In this document: piece after piece, positions 8,854 through 18,213 of the stretch
Layout of the letters: the number at the start of each line of letters is the position of its first letter
Position numbering within the stretch: the first letter of the stretch is position 1
DNA from: Anaerosalibacter massiliensis
Lineage (GTDB): Bacteria; Bacillota; Clostridia; Tissierellales; Sporanaerobacteraceae
Length of the DNA stretch: 64,000 nt
Direction: 5' to 3'
Assembly (NCBI GenBank): GCA_000751555.1
Contig: CCEZ01000019.1
Span: forward strand, 62,001-126,000
Position numbers and translations under genes: made by a program
The notes under the pieces: model-generated
Told to the model about the DNA's origin: nothing
Seen by the model: only the letters and a program-made list of their open reading frames with translations
Databases searched by the model: none

Positions 8854-10246
8854 GGAAGATTTTATTAATGATGAGGAAATTTTTCAGCTTCTTGAAAAAG
8901 GAAAAAAATCAGATATAAATGAAATAAGAGAAATTATAAGCAAATCTCTAAGCAAAACTCGTCTAGAACCTATAGAAACTGCTAAACTTCTCCAAGTTAA
9001 TGATAAAGAATTGTTAGAAGAAATATTCGAAGCTGCCAAAAAAATTAAAGAAGATATTTACGGTGATAGAATAGTATTTTTTGCACCCTTATACATAGGC
9101 AATAAATGTATAAATAATTGTCTATATTGTGGTTTTAGAAGATCTAATGAATCCATAGTACGTAAAACTTTAACTAAAGAAGAACTTAAAGAACAAGTAA
9201 AAATTCTTGAAAATAGTGGGCATAAAAGGCTTATATTAGTCTATGGAGAACATCCTGATTACGATGCAGAATTTATAGCAAATACTATGAATACTGTTTA
9301 TAATACTAAGGAAGGTAGAGGAGAAATTCGTAGAGTAAATATAAATGCTGCTCCATTAGATATTGAGGGATATAAAATACTTAAAAGAGCAGAAATAGGC
9401 ACTTTTCAAATATTCCAAGAAACCTATAACCACAAAACCTATGAAAAATTACATCCCTCAGCAGATTTAAAGGGAGATTATACTTGGAGGTTATATGGAC
9501 TAGATAGAGCTATGGAAGCAGGTATTGATGATGTAGGAATAGGTGCATTATTCGGTCTTTATGACTGGAAGTTTGAAGTCATGGGACTTTTAAAACATAC
9601 TATACATTTAGAAGAAAAATTTGGAGTAGGACCTCATACTATTTCTTTCCCTAGAATAGAACCTGCTATAGATACTAAATTTTATAACCAAGCAAAATAT
9701 AAAGTTTCTGATGAAGATTTTAAAAAGATTGTTGCCATATTACGTCTATCTGTTCCTTATACTGGAATGATTTTAACTGCAAGAGAAACTTCCCAAGTAA
9801 GAAAAGAAGTAATTCCTCTTGGGATATCACAAATAGATGCAGGTTCAAATATTGGAATAGGAGGCTATACTGTAGGAGATCAGGTACCTGAAAAAGAACA
9901 ATTTCAACTAGGTGACAATCGTTCCTTAGATGAAGTAGTAAAAGAAATGAATGATTCTGGCTTCCTCACTTCATTTTGTACGGCATGCTATAGATCTGGA
10001 AGAACAGGAGAAAATTTCATGTGCGTAGCTAAACCTGGAAATATACAAAATTATTGTGAAGCTAATGGTATACTTACTTTAAAAGAATACCTTTTAGATT
10101 ATGCTTCAGATCAAACTAAAGAGACTGGCGAAAAACTTATAGAAAAAGAACTAGAAAAAATATCTAAGAAAAATTCAAAAAGAAAAATTAATATTAAAGA
10201 AAAATTGCAACTCATAGAAGAAGGCCATAGAGATGTATATTTATAA
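8846..10246 (+). CDS. hydG: [FeFe]-hydrogenase maturase HydG (radical SAM tyrosine lyase)
   Basis: About 466 residues. HydG cleaves tyrosine to supply CO and cyanide for the H-cluster. N-terminal radical SAM motif Cys88-x3-Cys92-x2-Cys95 (CINNCLYCGFRRS); the C-terminal CTACYRSGRTGENF provides the cysteines of the second, dangler-bearing cluster. The ATG at 8846 is preferred over one at 8840 because AGGAGG ends seven bases before it; 8840 lies on the RBS. It overlaps the end of hydE by eight bases, which indicates translational coupling. Confidence 0.95.
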   Translation: MYREDFINDEEIFQLLEKGKKSDINEIREIISKSLSKTRLEPIETAKLLQVNDKELLEEIFEAAKKIKEDIYGDRIVFFAPLYIGNKCINNCLYCGFRRSNESIVRKTLTKEELKEQVKILENSGHKRLILVYGEHPDYDAEFIANTMNTVYNTKEGRGEIRRVNINAAPLDIEGYKILKRAEIGTFQIFQETYNHKTYEKLHPSADLKGDYTWRLYGLDRAMEAGIDDVGIGALFGLYDWKFEVMGLLKHTIHLEEKFGVGPHTISFPRIEPAIDTKFYNQAKYKVSDEDFKKIVAILRLSVPYTGMILTARETSQVRKEVIPLGISQIDAGSNIGIGGYTVGDQVPEKEQFQLGDNRSLDEVVKEMNDSGFLTSFCTACYRSGRTGENFMCVAKPGNIQNYCEANGILTLKEYLLDYASDQTKETGEKLIEKELEKISKKNSKRKINIKEKLQLIEEGHRDVYL

Positions 10247-10257
10247 GAGGTGAAAAA

Positions 10258-11463
10258 ATGGACAATACCCCAAACTCAAATAGAGTAGTTATTTCTATTT
10301 ATGGAAAAAGAAATGCAGGAAAATCTTCATTGCTTAATTCTTTAACAAATCAAGAAATATCTATAGTAAGCCCTGTAAAAGGTACTACTACTGATCCTGT
10401 AAAGAAAGCTATGGAATTGAATCCAATAGGTCCAGTACTATTTATAGACACAGCTGGAATTGATGATAGTAGCCAATTAGGTTATTTAAGAATACAAAAA
10501 AGTATATCTATAATGCGAAGAACTGATATAGCTCTATATATTATGGATGCAAATAATATAGATGATGACTTTTTTGAAAATATGAGACAATTATTTGAAA
10601 AATATAATACAAATTATATTCATGTTATAAATAAGATAGATACAATAAATAGTGAAAAACTCAAAAAAATAAAAGCTAAATATCCAGAATCTATATTTAT
10701 ATCTTCTACTAAAAAAATAAATATAGATGTACTTAAAAATAGACTAATTAAAGAAATTGAAAATACAAAAAAAGAATTGCCTATTGTTGGAGACTTAATA
10801 CCTTACAATAGTAAGATAATTCTTGTAGTTCCTATTGATAAACAAGCTCCAAAAGGAAGACTTATTCTTCCTCAAGTACAAGTTTTAAGAGATTGTCTAG
10901 ACCATGGCATTAAATCCTATATTGTAAGAGATACGGAGCTTAAATCTGCATTAAAAGATTTAAAAGATGTAAATCTAGTAATTACTGATTCTCAAATATT
11001 TAAAAAGGTAGATAAAATAGTTCCTAAAAATATTAAACTTACTTCTTTTTCTATTTTATTTGCTAGACATAAAGGTGATTTGAAAGAATTTATTCAAGGA
11101 GCTAGAACTATAGAAAAATTAGAAAATGGAGCAAATATTCTTATAGCTGAAAACTGTACTCACAATACTAGTCATGAGGATATAGGTAGAGTTAAAATAC
11201 CAAAGCTTCTTGAGGAAAAAACTAAAAAAAGCTTTAATTTCTACTTTGAATCTGGTTTTAACTTTAGTGAAAACATTGAAAAATACAATCTTATAATCCA
11301 TTGTGGAGGATGTATGGTAAATAAAAAGGAAATTGAGAATAGAATTAGAATATGTAAAAGGAAAACTATTCCTATAACTAATTATGGAATAGTTCTAGCT
11401 TATCTAAATGGAATAATAGATAGAAGTATAGAATTGTTTTCTGAGGGCTATACATATCCGTAA
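10258..11463 (+). CDS. hydF: [FeFe]-hydrogenase maturation GTPase HydF
   Basis: A 401-residue scaffold protein that assembles the 2Fe subcluster and delivers it to apo-hydrogenase. It has a P-loop GKRNAGKSS (residues 16-24), FIDTAGIDD (G3) and NKID (G4), and the C-terminal cluster ligands in ENCTHN and HCGGCMV, matching the CxH...HCxxC pattern of HydF. It starts 11 bases after hydG. Its last 16 bases overlap the 3' end of the convergent birA gene. Confidence 0.94.
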   Translation: MDNTPNSNRVVISIYGKRNAGKSSLLNSLTNQEISIVSPVKGTTTDPVKKAMELNPIGPVLFIDTAGIDDSSQLGYLRIQKSISIMRRTDIALYIMDANNIDDDFFENMRQLFEKYNTNYIHVINKIDTINSEKLKKIKAKYPESIFISSTKKINIDVLKNRLIKEIENTKKELPIVGDLIPYNSKIILVVPIDKQAPKGRLILPQVQVLRDCLDHGIKSYIVRDTELKSALKDLKDVNLVITDSQIFKKVDKIVPKNIKLTSFSILFARHKGDLKEFIQGARTIEKLENGANILIAENCTHNTSHEDIGRVKIPKLLEEKTKKSFNFYFESGFNFSENIEKYNLIIHCGGCMVNKKEIENRIRICKRKTIPITNYGIVLAYLNGIIDRSIELFSEGYTYP

Positions 11464-12431
11464 AGCCCTCTTACAGATACTTCTCCAGACATAATCTTTT
11501 CTATTTTATTATCTCCATAATCAACTAACAATTCTCCTTCATCGCTTATATCTATTACTTTTCCTTTTTGTTCATCTTTACCTCTTATAATTTTTACTTC
11601 TCTACCTATAAGTATTGATTTGTCTCTACAAATGCCTAATGTATCTTTAAAATTGTCCTCATTTACAAAAGTAGTATATAATTTTTCGAATCTATTTAAA
11701 AAGAAACCTAATAATTTTTTTCTATTTACTTCTTTTCCAGTCTCTACTTTAATAGATGTACCTATTTTCTCTATTTCTCCTTTAAAATCTTCCTTATTTA
11801 AATTTACATTTATTCCAACACCCATTATTACATAGTTAATCATATTTAATTCACAACTCATTTCAGTAAGGATACCACATACTTTTTTCCCATTCATGAC
11901 TATATCATTAGGCCATTTAATATAAGATTTTATATTCAAATCTTCCAATGCTAGTGAAACAGCTGCTGCTCCTACTTGGGTTATCTTAGCTACTTTCATT
12001 GGATCTATATGCGGTTTAAGTATAATAGACATCCAAATACCTTTTCCACTTGGAGAAGCCCAACTCCTTCCAAGTCTTCCTTTACCCAAAGTTTGCTCTT
12101 CTGAAATAATCACTGTACCTTCTGTTTCTTCTTGGGCTATTTCTTTAGCTTTTATATTTGTAGAATCTATGGTATTAAAGTAATGTATTTCTCTTCCAAT
12201 AAACTTTGTATCCAAATAGTTTTCTACTTCTCCATAGGTAAGTATATCTGGTGATGAAATAAGTCTATATCCTTTCCTTGGGACTGATTCTATTTCATAA
12301 CCTTCTTCTTTTAAAGTATTTATATGTTTCCATATTGCAGCTCTACTTACATCAAAATTTTCACTAATTTTTTCTCCAGATAAAAAATCATTACTATTTT
12401 CTTTTAATAATCTTAGAATTTTTTCTCTCAT
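11448..12431 (-). CDS. birA: Bifunctional biotin-protein ligase / biotin operon repressor
   Basis: A 327-residue protein. Residues 1-60 form a winged HTH (VSRAAIWKHINTLKEEGYEIE, PRKGYRL); the ligase domain has the biotin/ATP loop GKGRLGRSWASPSGKG and KWPNDIVMNGKKVCGIL; the C-terminal SH3-like domain contains GKVIDISDEGELLV. It charges carboxylases with biotin and, as biotinyl-AMP complex, represses transcription. Its expected target, the box before bioY, is 4.4 kb away. The start ATG overlaps the TAA of a short open frame (TAATG). Confidence 0.94.
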   Translation of the reverse strand: MREKILRLLKENSNDFLSGEKISENFDVSRAAIWKHINTLKEEGYEIESVPRKGYRLISSPDILTYGEVENYLDTKFIGREIHYFNTIDSTNIKAKEIAQEETEGTVIISEEQTLGKGRLGRSWASPSGKGIWMSIILKPHIDPMKVAKITQVGAAAVSLALEDLNIKSYIKWPNDIVMNGKKVCGILTEMSCELNMINYVIMGVGINVNLNKEDFKGEIEKIGTSIKVETGKEVNRKKLLGFFLNRFEKLYTTFVNEDNFKDTLGICRDKSILIGREVKIIRGKDEQKGKVIDISDEGELLVDYGDNKIEKIMSGEVSVRGLYGYV

Positions 12432-12530
12432 TAAAATCCCTTTCTATAAAATTCTCCACATTCTTCAGTAAAAGCTTCCATATATCCTAAGTCTTCTTTA
12501 ACATTATCATAGTTAAAAGAATCTAATCAT
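12431..12530 (-). pseudogene. Short open frame ending on the birA start (possible gene remnant)
   Basis: An open frame of about 32 codons without a start codon ends in TAA overlapping the birA ATG. It reads ...YMEAFTEECGEFYRKGF, which looks like protein, and is preceded by a TGA. A separate RBS and a short frame MKKWRIYN lie just upstream in another frame. It may be the 3' end of a gene once coupled to birA. I do not recognise it. Confidence 0.25.
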
Positions 12531-12669
12531 GTCCTTTAGTTATATATTCTCCATTTTTTCATTTTTTCCTCCATACTATATGTTATAATGTTTTTTTATA
12601 TTTAATTAAAAATTTGACACTAAAAACAAAATAATGGTAATATAATTTAAACAAGGAAATAGAAAGGAG

Positions 12670-14433
12670 ATGTGTAAAATAGAAAATTTCATTAAAAAGA
12701 TTTCAATTGTATCTTTAATATTTATTGTATTATTAAGCTTCCCATTAAAAATCCATGCTGATGACTCTATATCAATCTCTAGATGGCTAATTGAATCTGA
12801 GCTCTTAGAAAATGGAGATTTGTATATTGAAGAATATATAACCTTTGATTTAACAAAAAAATTTAATAATGTATTTAGAGAAATAGTTTTTAATAAGTAT
12901 AATGAAATTAACAATATTAAAGTGTATGAAATTTTAGAAGGGAAAGAAATAGAATATGGTAAAACTAATGACAAAAAGAAAGCTGACTCTGGGGTATTTG
13001 ACTTAGAGACTAATAAAAACAAAAAAATCATATATATATATTCTCATTCAAAGGGTGATAAAAAAACTTTTAAAATTCAATACACTATAAAGAATCTAGC
13101 AAAAAAATATAAGGATACTGGTGAATTAAAGTATCAATTTTTAGGGGAAGACAATGAAATACCTATAGATTTTTTTTCAGTCAATATTAAATTACCGCAG
13201 AATAAAGATAATAGAGTTAAAGTATTTTCTCATGGTCCTTTAAACAGTACTATTAATTTTAAAGATGAGAATTTAATTCATATAGAAACTGAAGACATTC
13301 CAAAGAACACTTTTATAGAGGGAAGAGTACTTTTTCCAAATAAGTTTATTCCAAAATCATCTAATTCATCAGATCAAAATGTCTATGATAAAATTTTAAA
13401 TGAGGAAAATAACCTTATTAAAGAAATGGAAAATAAAAAAATACAGAAGAACAAAATCATTAAAATATTAACTTATACTTCTCTAATTACTACTGGAATT
13501 GGTATAATAGGCCTAATATTACTTATCTCAATTTTGAGAAGAAAAGTAAATGTACATGAAAAAATAAATTCTAATATTATTCCAGAAGATATTACACCTG
13601 CTGTTGCTTGTTACTTAACTCTTTCATATAAAAACATAAATATCATTATAGCTACAATTCTTGATTTAGTAAGAAAAAACTATTTAAAAATAGAAGAAAA
13701 ACCTGCAAATTTAAATATTATAAAAGTTGAAAATGAAAATGACCAATTATTAGAACATGAAGTTTTTTTTATAAATTGGATTATAAATAATATTGGTACA
13801 GGAAATAGTGTAGATATCGAAAGTATAGGTCAATATAGTAGAAATTATAGTGATAAATTTTTAGACGACTTTAATACATGGCAGAGTTTAGCAAAAAAAG
13901 AAACTGAAAAAAGAGGCTATTTTAACACAAAAGTCAGAAGATGTGGTCATTTATTAGCTATTATTTCTTTTATATTCTTTATTATCTCTATAGCAACTTT
14001 AGCATATGGAGTTATATATGGACTATTTCCCCTTATAATTTCTATTATTACTTTTATATATGGCCTAACATTGCTATCTAGGAAAACTGATGAAGGTCAT
14101 ATAGAATATAAAAAATGGAAAAAATTTATAAAACACATGAAGAATACTAAGAAAATAGATATTACTGAAGAATATTTAATATACCCCTTAGACATGACTC
14201 TAATTTATGCTTTAGCTTTTGGTATAGATAAAAATTTATTATATAAGTTTAAAAATTCAATATCAGATATTCAACTCATTAAAAATCCTTGGATGTATTG
14301 GTGCCTTTTCTCTGAAAATAGAAATATACTATATGAAAGTGTAGAAAAAGCCTTTAAACCTGTTTTAAATCACAACAACAATAGTATTGGTAACAGAAAA
14401 AAGTTTTCCAAGAAAAAAGTTGATAATATTTAA
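12670..14433 (+). CDS. DUF2207 domain membrane protein
   Basis: A 587-residue protein. It has an N-terminal signal sequence (residues 8-30, cleavage near HADD), an extracellular DUF2207-like beta domain (about 35-245: SRWLIESELLENGDLYIEEYITFDL), a transmembrane segment (about 265-285), a cytoplasmic part and a second hydrophobic pair near 430-470. The C-terminal segment with YPLDMTLIYALAFGIDK is typical of DUF2207 proteins. Function is unknown. GGAG lies directly against the ATG, so the true start is uncertain by a few codons, but no better in-frame codon is visible. Confidence 0.75.
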   Translation: MCKIENFIKKISIVSLIFIVLLSFPLKIHADDSISISRWLIESELLENGDLYIEEYITFDLTKKFNNVFREIVFNKYNEINNIKVYEILEGKEIEYGKTNDKKKADSGVFDLETNKNKKIIYIYSHSKGDKKTFKIQYTIKNLAKKYKDTGELKYQFLGEDNEIPIDFFSVNIKLPQNKDNRVKVFSHGPLNSTINFKDENLIHIETEDIPKNTFIEGRVLFPNKFIPKSSNSSDQNVYDKILNEENNLIKEMENKKIQKNKIIKILTYTSLITTGIGIIGLILLISILRRKVNVHEKINSNIIPEDITPAVACYLTLSYKNINIIIATILDLVRKNYLKIEEKPANLNIIKVENENDQLLEHEVFFINWIINNIGTGNSVDIESIGQYSRNYSDKFLDDFNTWQSLAKKETEKRGYFNTKVRRCGHLLAIISFIFFIISIATLAYGVIYGLFPLIISIITFIYGLTLLSRKTDEGHIEYKKWKKFIKHMKNTKKIDITEEYLIYPLDMTLIYALAFGIDKNLLYKFKNSISDIQLIKNPWMYWCLFSENRNILYESVEKAFKPVLNHNNNSIGNRKKFSKKKVDNI

Positions 14434-14442
14434 AATATATAA

Positions 14443-14485
14443 ATATGAAACAAGTCGGGAATAAAATTCCCGACTTGTTTCATAT
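14443..14485. terminator. Bidirectional hairpin between DUF2207 gene and fni
   Basis: An 18-bp perfect stem (ending AAGTCGGGA / TCCCGACTT) with a 7-base loop lies between convergent genes. U-tracts are short, so part of the effect may come from the stem alone. Confidence 0.7.
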
Positions 14486-14523
14486 TCCTAATATATCAAA
14501 TTCAATACCATATTAAAATATAA

Positions 14524-15555
14524 TTAGACAAGTTCTTTTAACTCTCCAATTATCTTGTATCTTGTTGTTTTCAAATCCTCAATATTCTTTTTCCCAAGGA
14601 GTAGCATTAGGATCTTTAATTTATAAGTAAGCTCTTCTACATATTTATAAGCTAAATCATATCCTCCATCTAATAGCTTCCTTAAAATTTCTCCACTTAT
14701 TCCTACAATATGAGCCCCAATACATAGAGATTTCACTATATCCTGAGAATTTTTTATTCCACCACTAGCAATAATATTTAAATTCTTATTTAAATTTACA
14801 CATTGTATGAGACTTAAGGCAGTAGGTATTCCCCAAGAATAAAGATCTGTAAAATCCCTATCCTTCCTCCTTCTCCCTTCTATTTCAATAAAATTAGTTC
14901 CTCCAGTCCCAGATATATCTATATATGAAACTCCTATATCATACAATCTTTTAGCCACATCTTTTGATATGCCAAATCCTACTTCTTTTACTATTACTGG
15001 TATATCAACATTCTTAATTATATACTCTATATTATTTAATACTCCTTTAAAATTTCTATCTCCCTCAGTCATTATAAGTTCTTGAGCCACATTTAAATGC
15101 AACTGAATAGCATCTGCCTCCAGCATATCTATGGCAATCTTAACTTCTTCAATTGTAGCCATAGAACTTAAATTAGCTATCACTATTCCTTCTTTTACTA
15201 TTTCCCTTACAACTTCATAAGATTCCCTACTTTCTTTATTGTATAACGCTATAGTTTGAGAGCCTACTGCTATAGGAATATTAAACTCTAAAGCTATATG
15301 AGAAAGCTGTCTATTTATTTCCCAGGAAAAATCTGTGCCACCTGTAATAGCGTTAATCATTATAGGAAAATCTACATCTTTATCTAAAAATGTAGATTTT
15401 GTATTTATTTCATCAAAATTTAGTTCGGGAAGAGCATTATGCTCTAAATATATATCTTCAAAAAGAGCATTATTCTCATGTTCTGATTCCATATAAAAAT
15501 TTATATGTTCTGCTTTCCTATCCCTTCTTTTATTAAATTGTTCAATTTTCTTCAT
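14524..15555 (-). CDS. fni: Isopentenyl-diphosphate delta-isomerase, type 2 (FMN-dependent)
   Basis: A 343-residue enzyme interconverting IPP and DMAPP for isoprenoid synthesis, using FMN and NADPH. Family marks: RKAEHINFYME near the N-terminus, PIMINAITGGTD, VGSQTIAL, QLHLNVAQE, PVIVKEVGFG, DISGTGGTNF and ASGGIKNSQDI. Length fits. It is monocistronic or follows the LCP gene by 37 bases on the same strand. No other isoprenoid gene is near. Confidence 0.93.
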   Translation of the reverse strand: MKKIEQFNKRRDRKAEHINFYMESEHENNALFEDIYLEHNALPELNFDEINTKSTFLDKDVDFPIMINAITGGTDFSWEINRQLSHIALEFNIPIAVGSQTIALYNKESRESYEVVREIVKEGIVIANLSSMATIEEVKIAIDMLEADAIQLHLNVAQELIMTEGDRNFKGVLNNIEYIIKNVDIPVIVKEVGFGISKDVAKRLYDIGVSYIDISGTGGTNFIEIEGRRRKDRDFTDLYSWGIPTALSLIQCVNLNKNLNIIASGGIKNSQDIVKSLCIGAHIVGISGEILRKLLDGGYDLAYKYVEELTYKLKILMLLLGKKNIEDLKTTRYKIIGELKELV

Positions 15556-15592
15556 AATAAAACCTCACATCAATTATATTTCTATACTTTTA

Positions 15593-16486
15593 CTAATATA
15601 TATATTCACTAAATAACTCTCTTACCATTGCATCCATTTCCGTTTTGTTATATATGAAATAACTAACTCTATTTATCCATTTACCATCACCAGGTAGGGT
15701 ATTTAGGGTAATATTGTCTGTGTTTATTTTCCTAGCCTTTAGAGCCATCTTTGTTAAACTACTCATAGGTATATTAGTATCTACATTTCTATAATATGAA
15801 GGTACCATTGTAGGAAGTTTTACTAAATTTTTAGGTCTTAAAGCTTGTTCTATAAAAGCTTTAATAAACTGTTGTTGTGCCCTTATTCTTCCTAGGTCTG
15901 CATCTTTATAACCTTTTCTAAATCTTAAAAATTGAAGAGATTTTTGTCCATCTAATACTTGCTTACCTTCTTTTAGATCTATGACAAGGGGTGGATCTGC
16001 TGTAGGATCTTCATAATACATATCCTGTGGTACATCTACTTCCACACCACCTATTTTATCTACTGCCTCTTCAACTATTGTATAATCTACCTTTACATAA
16101 TAATCTAGATTAAGTCCTAATAATTCTTTTACGGTTTTAACAGCTAACTCAGGACCTCCATAAGCATGTGCCGCATTTATCTTGCTTATTCCACTTCTCC
16201 CATCAATATTTACTTTTGTATCTCTGGGTATAGAAAGTACATTGACACTTTCATTAGAAAGATCTACTTTAACTAACATCATAGTATCTGTTCTAGCTCC
16301 TTTTTCATTTTCTGAATCTTGAGCATCTATCCCTAAAAGTAAGAATAATATTTCATTTTTGCTATCAGAAACATTTTCATCTTTAGAACCTCCTAATCCA
16401 TTATCTAAAATGAAATGTCCAATTATTCCATAAGCTACTATAAATAGAATTAAAGACATAAAAAAAGCTTTAAAGAATTTCCTCAT
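15593..16486 (-). CDS. LytR-CpsA-Psr (LCP) family protein
   Basis: About 297 residues with one N-terminal membrane anchor (residues 4-27) and an extracytoplasmic LCP domain: LLLGIDAQ, RTDTMMLVKVD, LSIPRDTKVNI, KINAAHAYGG and LQFLRFRKGYKDADLGR. LCP enzymes move undecaprenyl-linked polymers such as teichoic acids onto peptidoglycan. The Arg/Asp residues that bind the pyrophosphate lipid are present. The ATG at 16486 has GAGGTG seven bases upstream; a TTG one codon earlier is less well spaced. Confidence 0.9.
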   Translation of the reverse strand: MRKFFKAFFMSLILFIVAYGIIGHFILDNGLGGSKDENVSDSKNEILFLLLGIDAQDSENEKGARTDTMMLVKVDLSNESVNVLSIPRDTKVNIDGRSGISKINAAHAYGGPELAVKTVKELLGLNLDYYVKVDYTIVEEAVDKIGGVEVDVPQDMYYEDPTADPPLVIDLKEGKQVLDGQKSLQFLRFRKGYKDADLGRIRAQQQFIKAFIEQALRPKNLVKLPTMVPSYYRNVDTNIPMSSLTKMALKARKINTDNITLNTLPGDGKWINRVSYFIYNKTEMDAMVRELFSEYIY

Positions 16487-16619
16487 CAAATTTCACCTCA
16501 AAAGTTTAAAGTAAATTGCTTAAGTTCAATAATACTAGAATAAACATTTTTTTGCAATTAGTAAATATATGTTTTTAATATTTATTAACTTATATTTCTC
16601 CAAAAATAGTAAAAGCAGG

Positions 16620-17801
16620 CTATTTACCTACTTGTATTTCTCCTGCTTTTATTAGAGCTGTTTTTGTAATCATTGGTCCTAACAACTCATATATAACTGT
16701 AGCTGCAAGAACAATAGTTCTCACTTGTGCCCCATAAGGATGAGGTAGAATATTTTCTGCAGTCATTGAAAGCCCTATAGCTACTCCTGCCTGAGGAATT
16801 AATGTATATCCTAAATATTTCTGAACAGTTTTAGGAAAATTTGAAATTCTAGATCCTAAATAAGCACCTAGGATTTTTCCTACTACCCTAGTTATTACAT
16901 ATGCAATTCCTAAAAGTCCTACATCTTTAATAATAGATAAATCTAATTGAACACCAGCTATTGTAAAAAATGAAATAAGCACAGGTGGTGTAAATCTTTC
17001 TACAGTAGTAAAAGCCCTTTTATTATTAGGATCTACATTTATTAAAGTAGCTCCTACCATCATACATGCAAGTAATGATGAAAGTTCAAATTTTATAGCA
17101 ATACCTGTAGTAATAAAAAGTGTAGCTATAATAATAGAAAGGAGTCCATCTTCTCCCTTTACCCTTTTAGATAAATAAGTTAAAATTATTCCCATTAAAA
17201 AACCTAAAAACAAAGCGAGAAATATTTCTAATAGTGGAATAAATATTATCTTAAATACTGAAATATTGGCTGAATTATTTATTACAGCTTTTGCAATGGT
17301 AGTCGATATACCAAAAGCTATAATTCCTACTGCATCATCCATTGCCACTACTGGTAATAATGTATTTACTACTGGTCCTTTTGCCTTGTATTGTCTAATA
17401 ACCATTAGTGTAGCTGCTGGTGCAGTTGCTGCTGCTATTGCTCCTAAAACCAAGCTAAAAGGAACAGGCTGCTTAAATACAAAGATCATTAAAGTATCAA
17501 CTAAAGCCACAGCAATAAGTGCTTCTAAAAAAGTTATAATAATGACACCTTTTCCTACACTCTTTAAATTTTCTATATTAAATTCACTTCCAATGCTATA
17601 TGCTATAAAAGATAGTGCAGCTTCAGAAATAATAGAAAGCTTATTGGCACCTTCTTTAGGTATAATTCCTAGAATTGATGGTCCTATAATAAGACCTGCA
17701 ATTAAATATCCAGTTACATTAGGTAATTTAAATCTCTCTAAGGCTTTTGCAACAAATATTCCTGCAAATAATACAACTGATACATAAAATAACATGTTCA
17801 T
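16620..17801 (-). CDS. Cation:proton antiporter, CPA2/Kef-type membrane domain
   Basis: A 393-residue protein with about 12-13 membrane segments (KLPNVTGYLIAGLIIGPS, AATAPAATLMVIRQY, VVAMDDAVGIIAFGIS, LIPQAGVAIGLSM). The DD pair (MDDAVGI) and PQAG motif are typical of CPA2 Na+/H+ or K+/H+ antiporters. No RCK/TrkA-N domain follows, which suggests control by the separate PII-like protein encoded 12 bases upstream. The ion is not deducible. RBS GAGGGATGATTAG precedes the ATG. Confidence 0.88.
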   Translation of the reverse strand: MNMLFYVSVVLFAGIFVAKALERFKLPNVTGYLIAGLIIGPSILGIIPKEGANKLSIISEAALSFIAYSIGSEFNIENLKSVGKGVIIITFLEALIAVALVDTLMIFVFKQPVPFSLVLGAIAAATAPAATLMVIRQYKAKGPVVNTLLPVVAMDDAVGIIAFGISTTIAKAVINNSANISVFKIIFIPLLEIFLALFLGFLMGIILTYLSKRVKGEDGLLSIIIATLFITTGIAIKFELSSLLACMMVGATLINVDPNNKRAFTTVERFTPPVLISFFTIAGVQLDLSIIKDVGLLGIAYVITRVVGKILGAYLGSRISNFPKTVQKYLGYTLIPQAGVAIGLSMTAENILPHPYGAQVRTIVLAATVIYELLGPMITKTALIKAGEIQVGK

Positions 17802-17813
17802 CTAATCATCCCT

Positions 17814-18155
17814 CTATTTCAAAATTCCTTCTGTAATGTTTACTGGCACAGTAAACATTATTCCTACTCCATTTTTATTTAAATCTCCTACAACTTTTTT
17901 AACACAATCCATAGCAATAGATATTTTTTCACTATCTAATACTGTAAATATAGTTTTATTAAAAGGTCTGTTTTCATTTAACATCATTTTTAAAGAACCA
18001 AATAGTGGTATATCTTCTGGATGCTCATCAGCAAGTACTTTAATCATTCCCATACTATCTATAATAGTTGCTCCCCTTATTCCATTATTATTGAACTCAA
18101 CCATCAAATCATCTAATAAATCTATTTTATTTAATACAATTACTAATACCTCCAT
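17814..18155 (-). CDS. PII-like protein paired with the antiporter
   Basis: A 113-residue alpha/beta protein (MEVLVIVLNKIDLLDDLMVEFNNNGIRGATIIDSMGM...) with the ferredoxin-like beta-alpha-beta layout and spacing of PII-related proteins; the segment NRPFNKTIFTVLDSEKI resembles the region after the T-loop. The classical PII uridylylation tyrosine motif is not evident. The start at 18155 is chosen because GGGAGGGAGA lies upstream and because it avoids overlap with the glycosylase gene; the frame is open to 18248. It probably senses a nucleotide or ion and controls the downstream antiporter. Confidence 0.7.
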   Translation of the reverse strand: MEVLVIVLNKIDLLDDLMVEFNNNGIRGATIIDSMGMIKVLADEHPEDIPLFGSLKMMLNENRPFNKTIFTVLDSEKISIAMDCVKKVVGDLNKNGVGIMFTVPVNITEGILK

Positions 18156-18213
18156 TTTACTATCTCTCCCTCCCTTTTTTATTATATTCCTCATAAAAAT
18201 ATTTTTCAAACTT

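Noticed and set aside
12606-13031. 141-codon minus-strand frame over the start of the DUF2207 gene
   Set aside because: Antisense to a gene with signal peptide and recognisable domain; composition is that of a shadow (rich in Ser, Leu, Ile, Phe).
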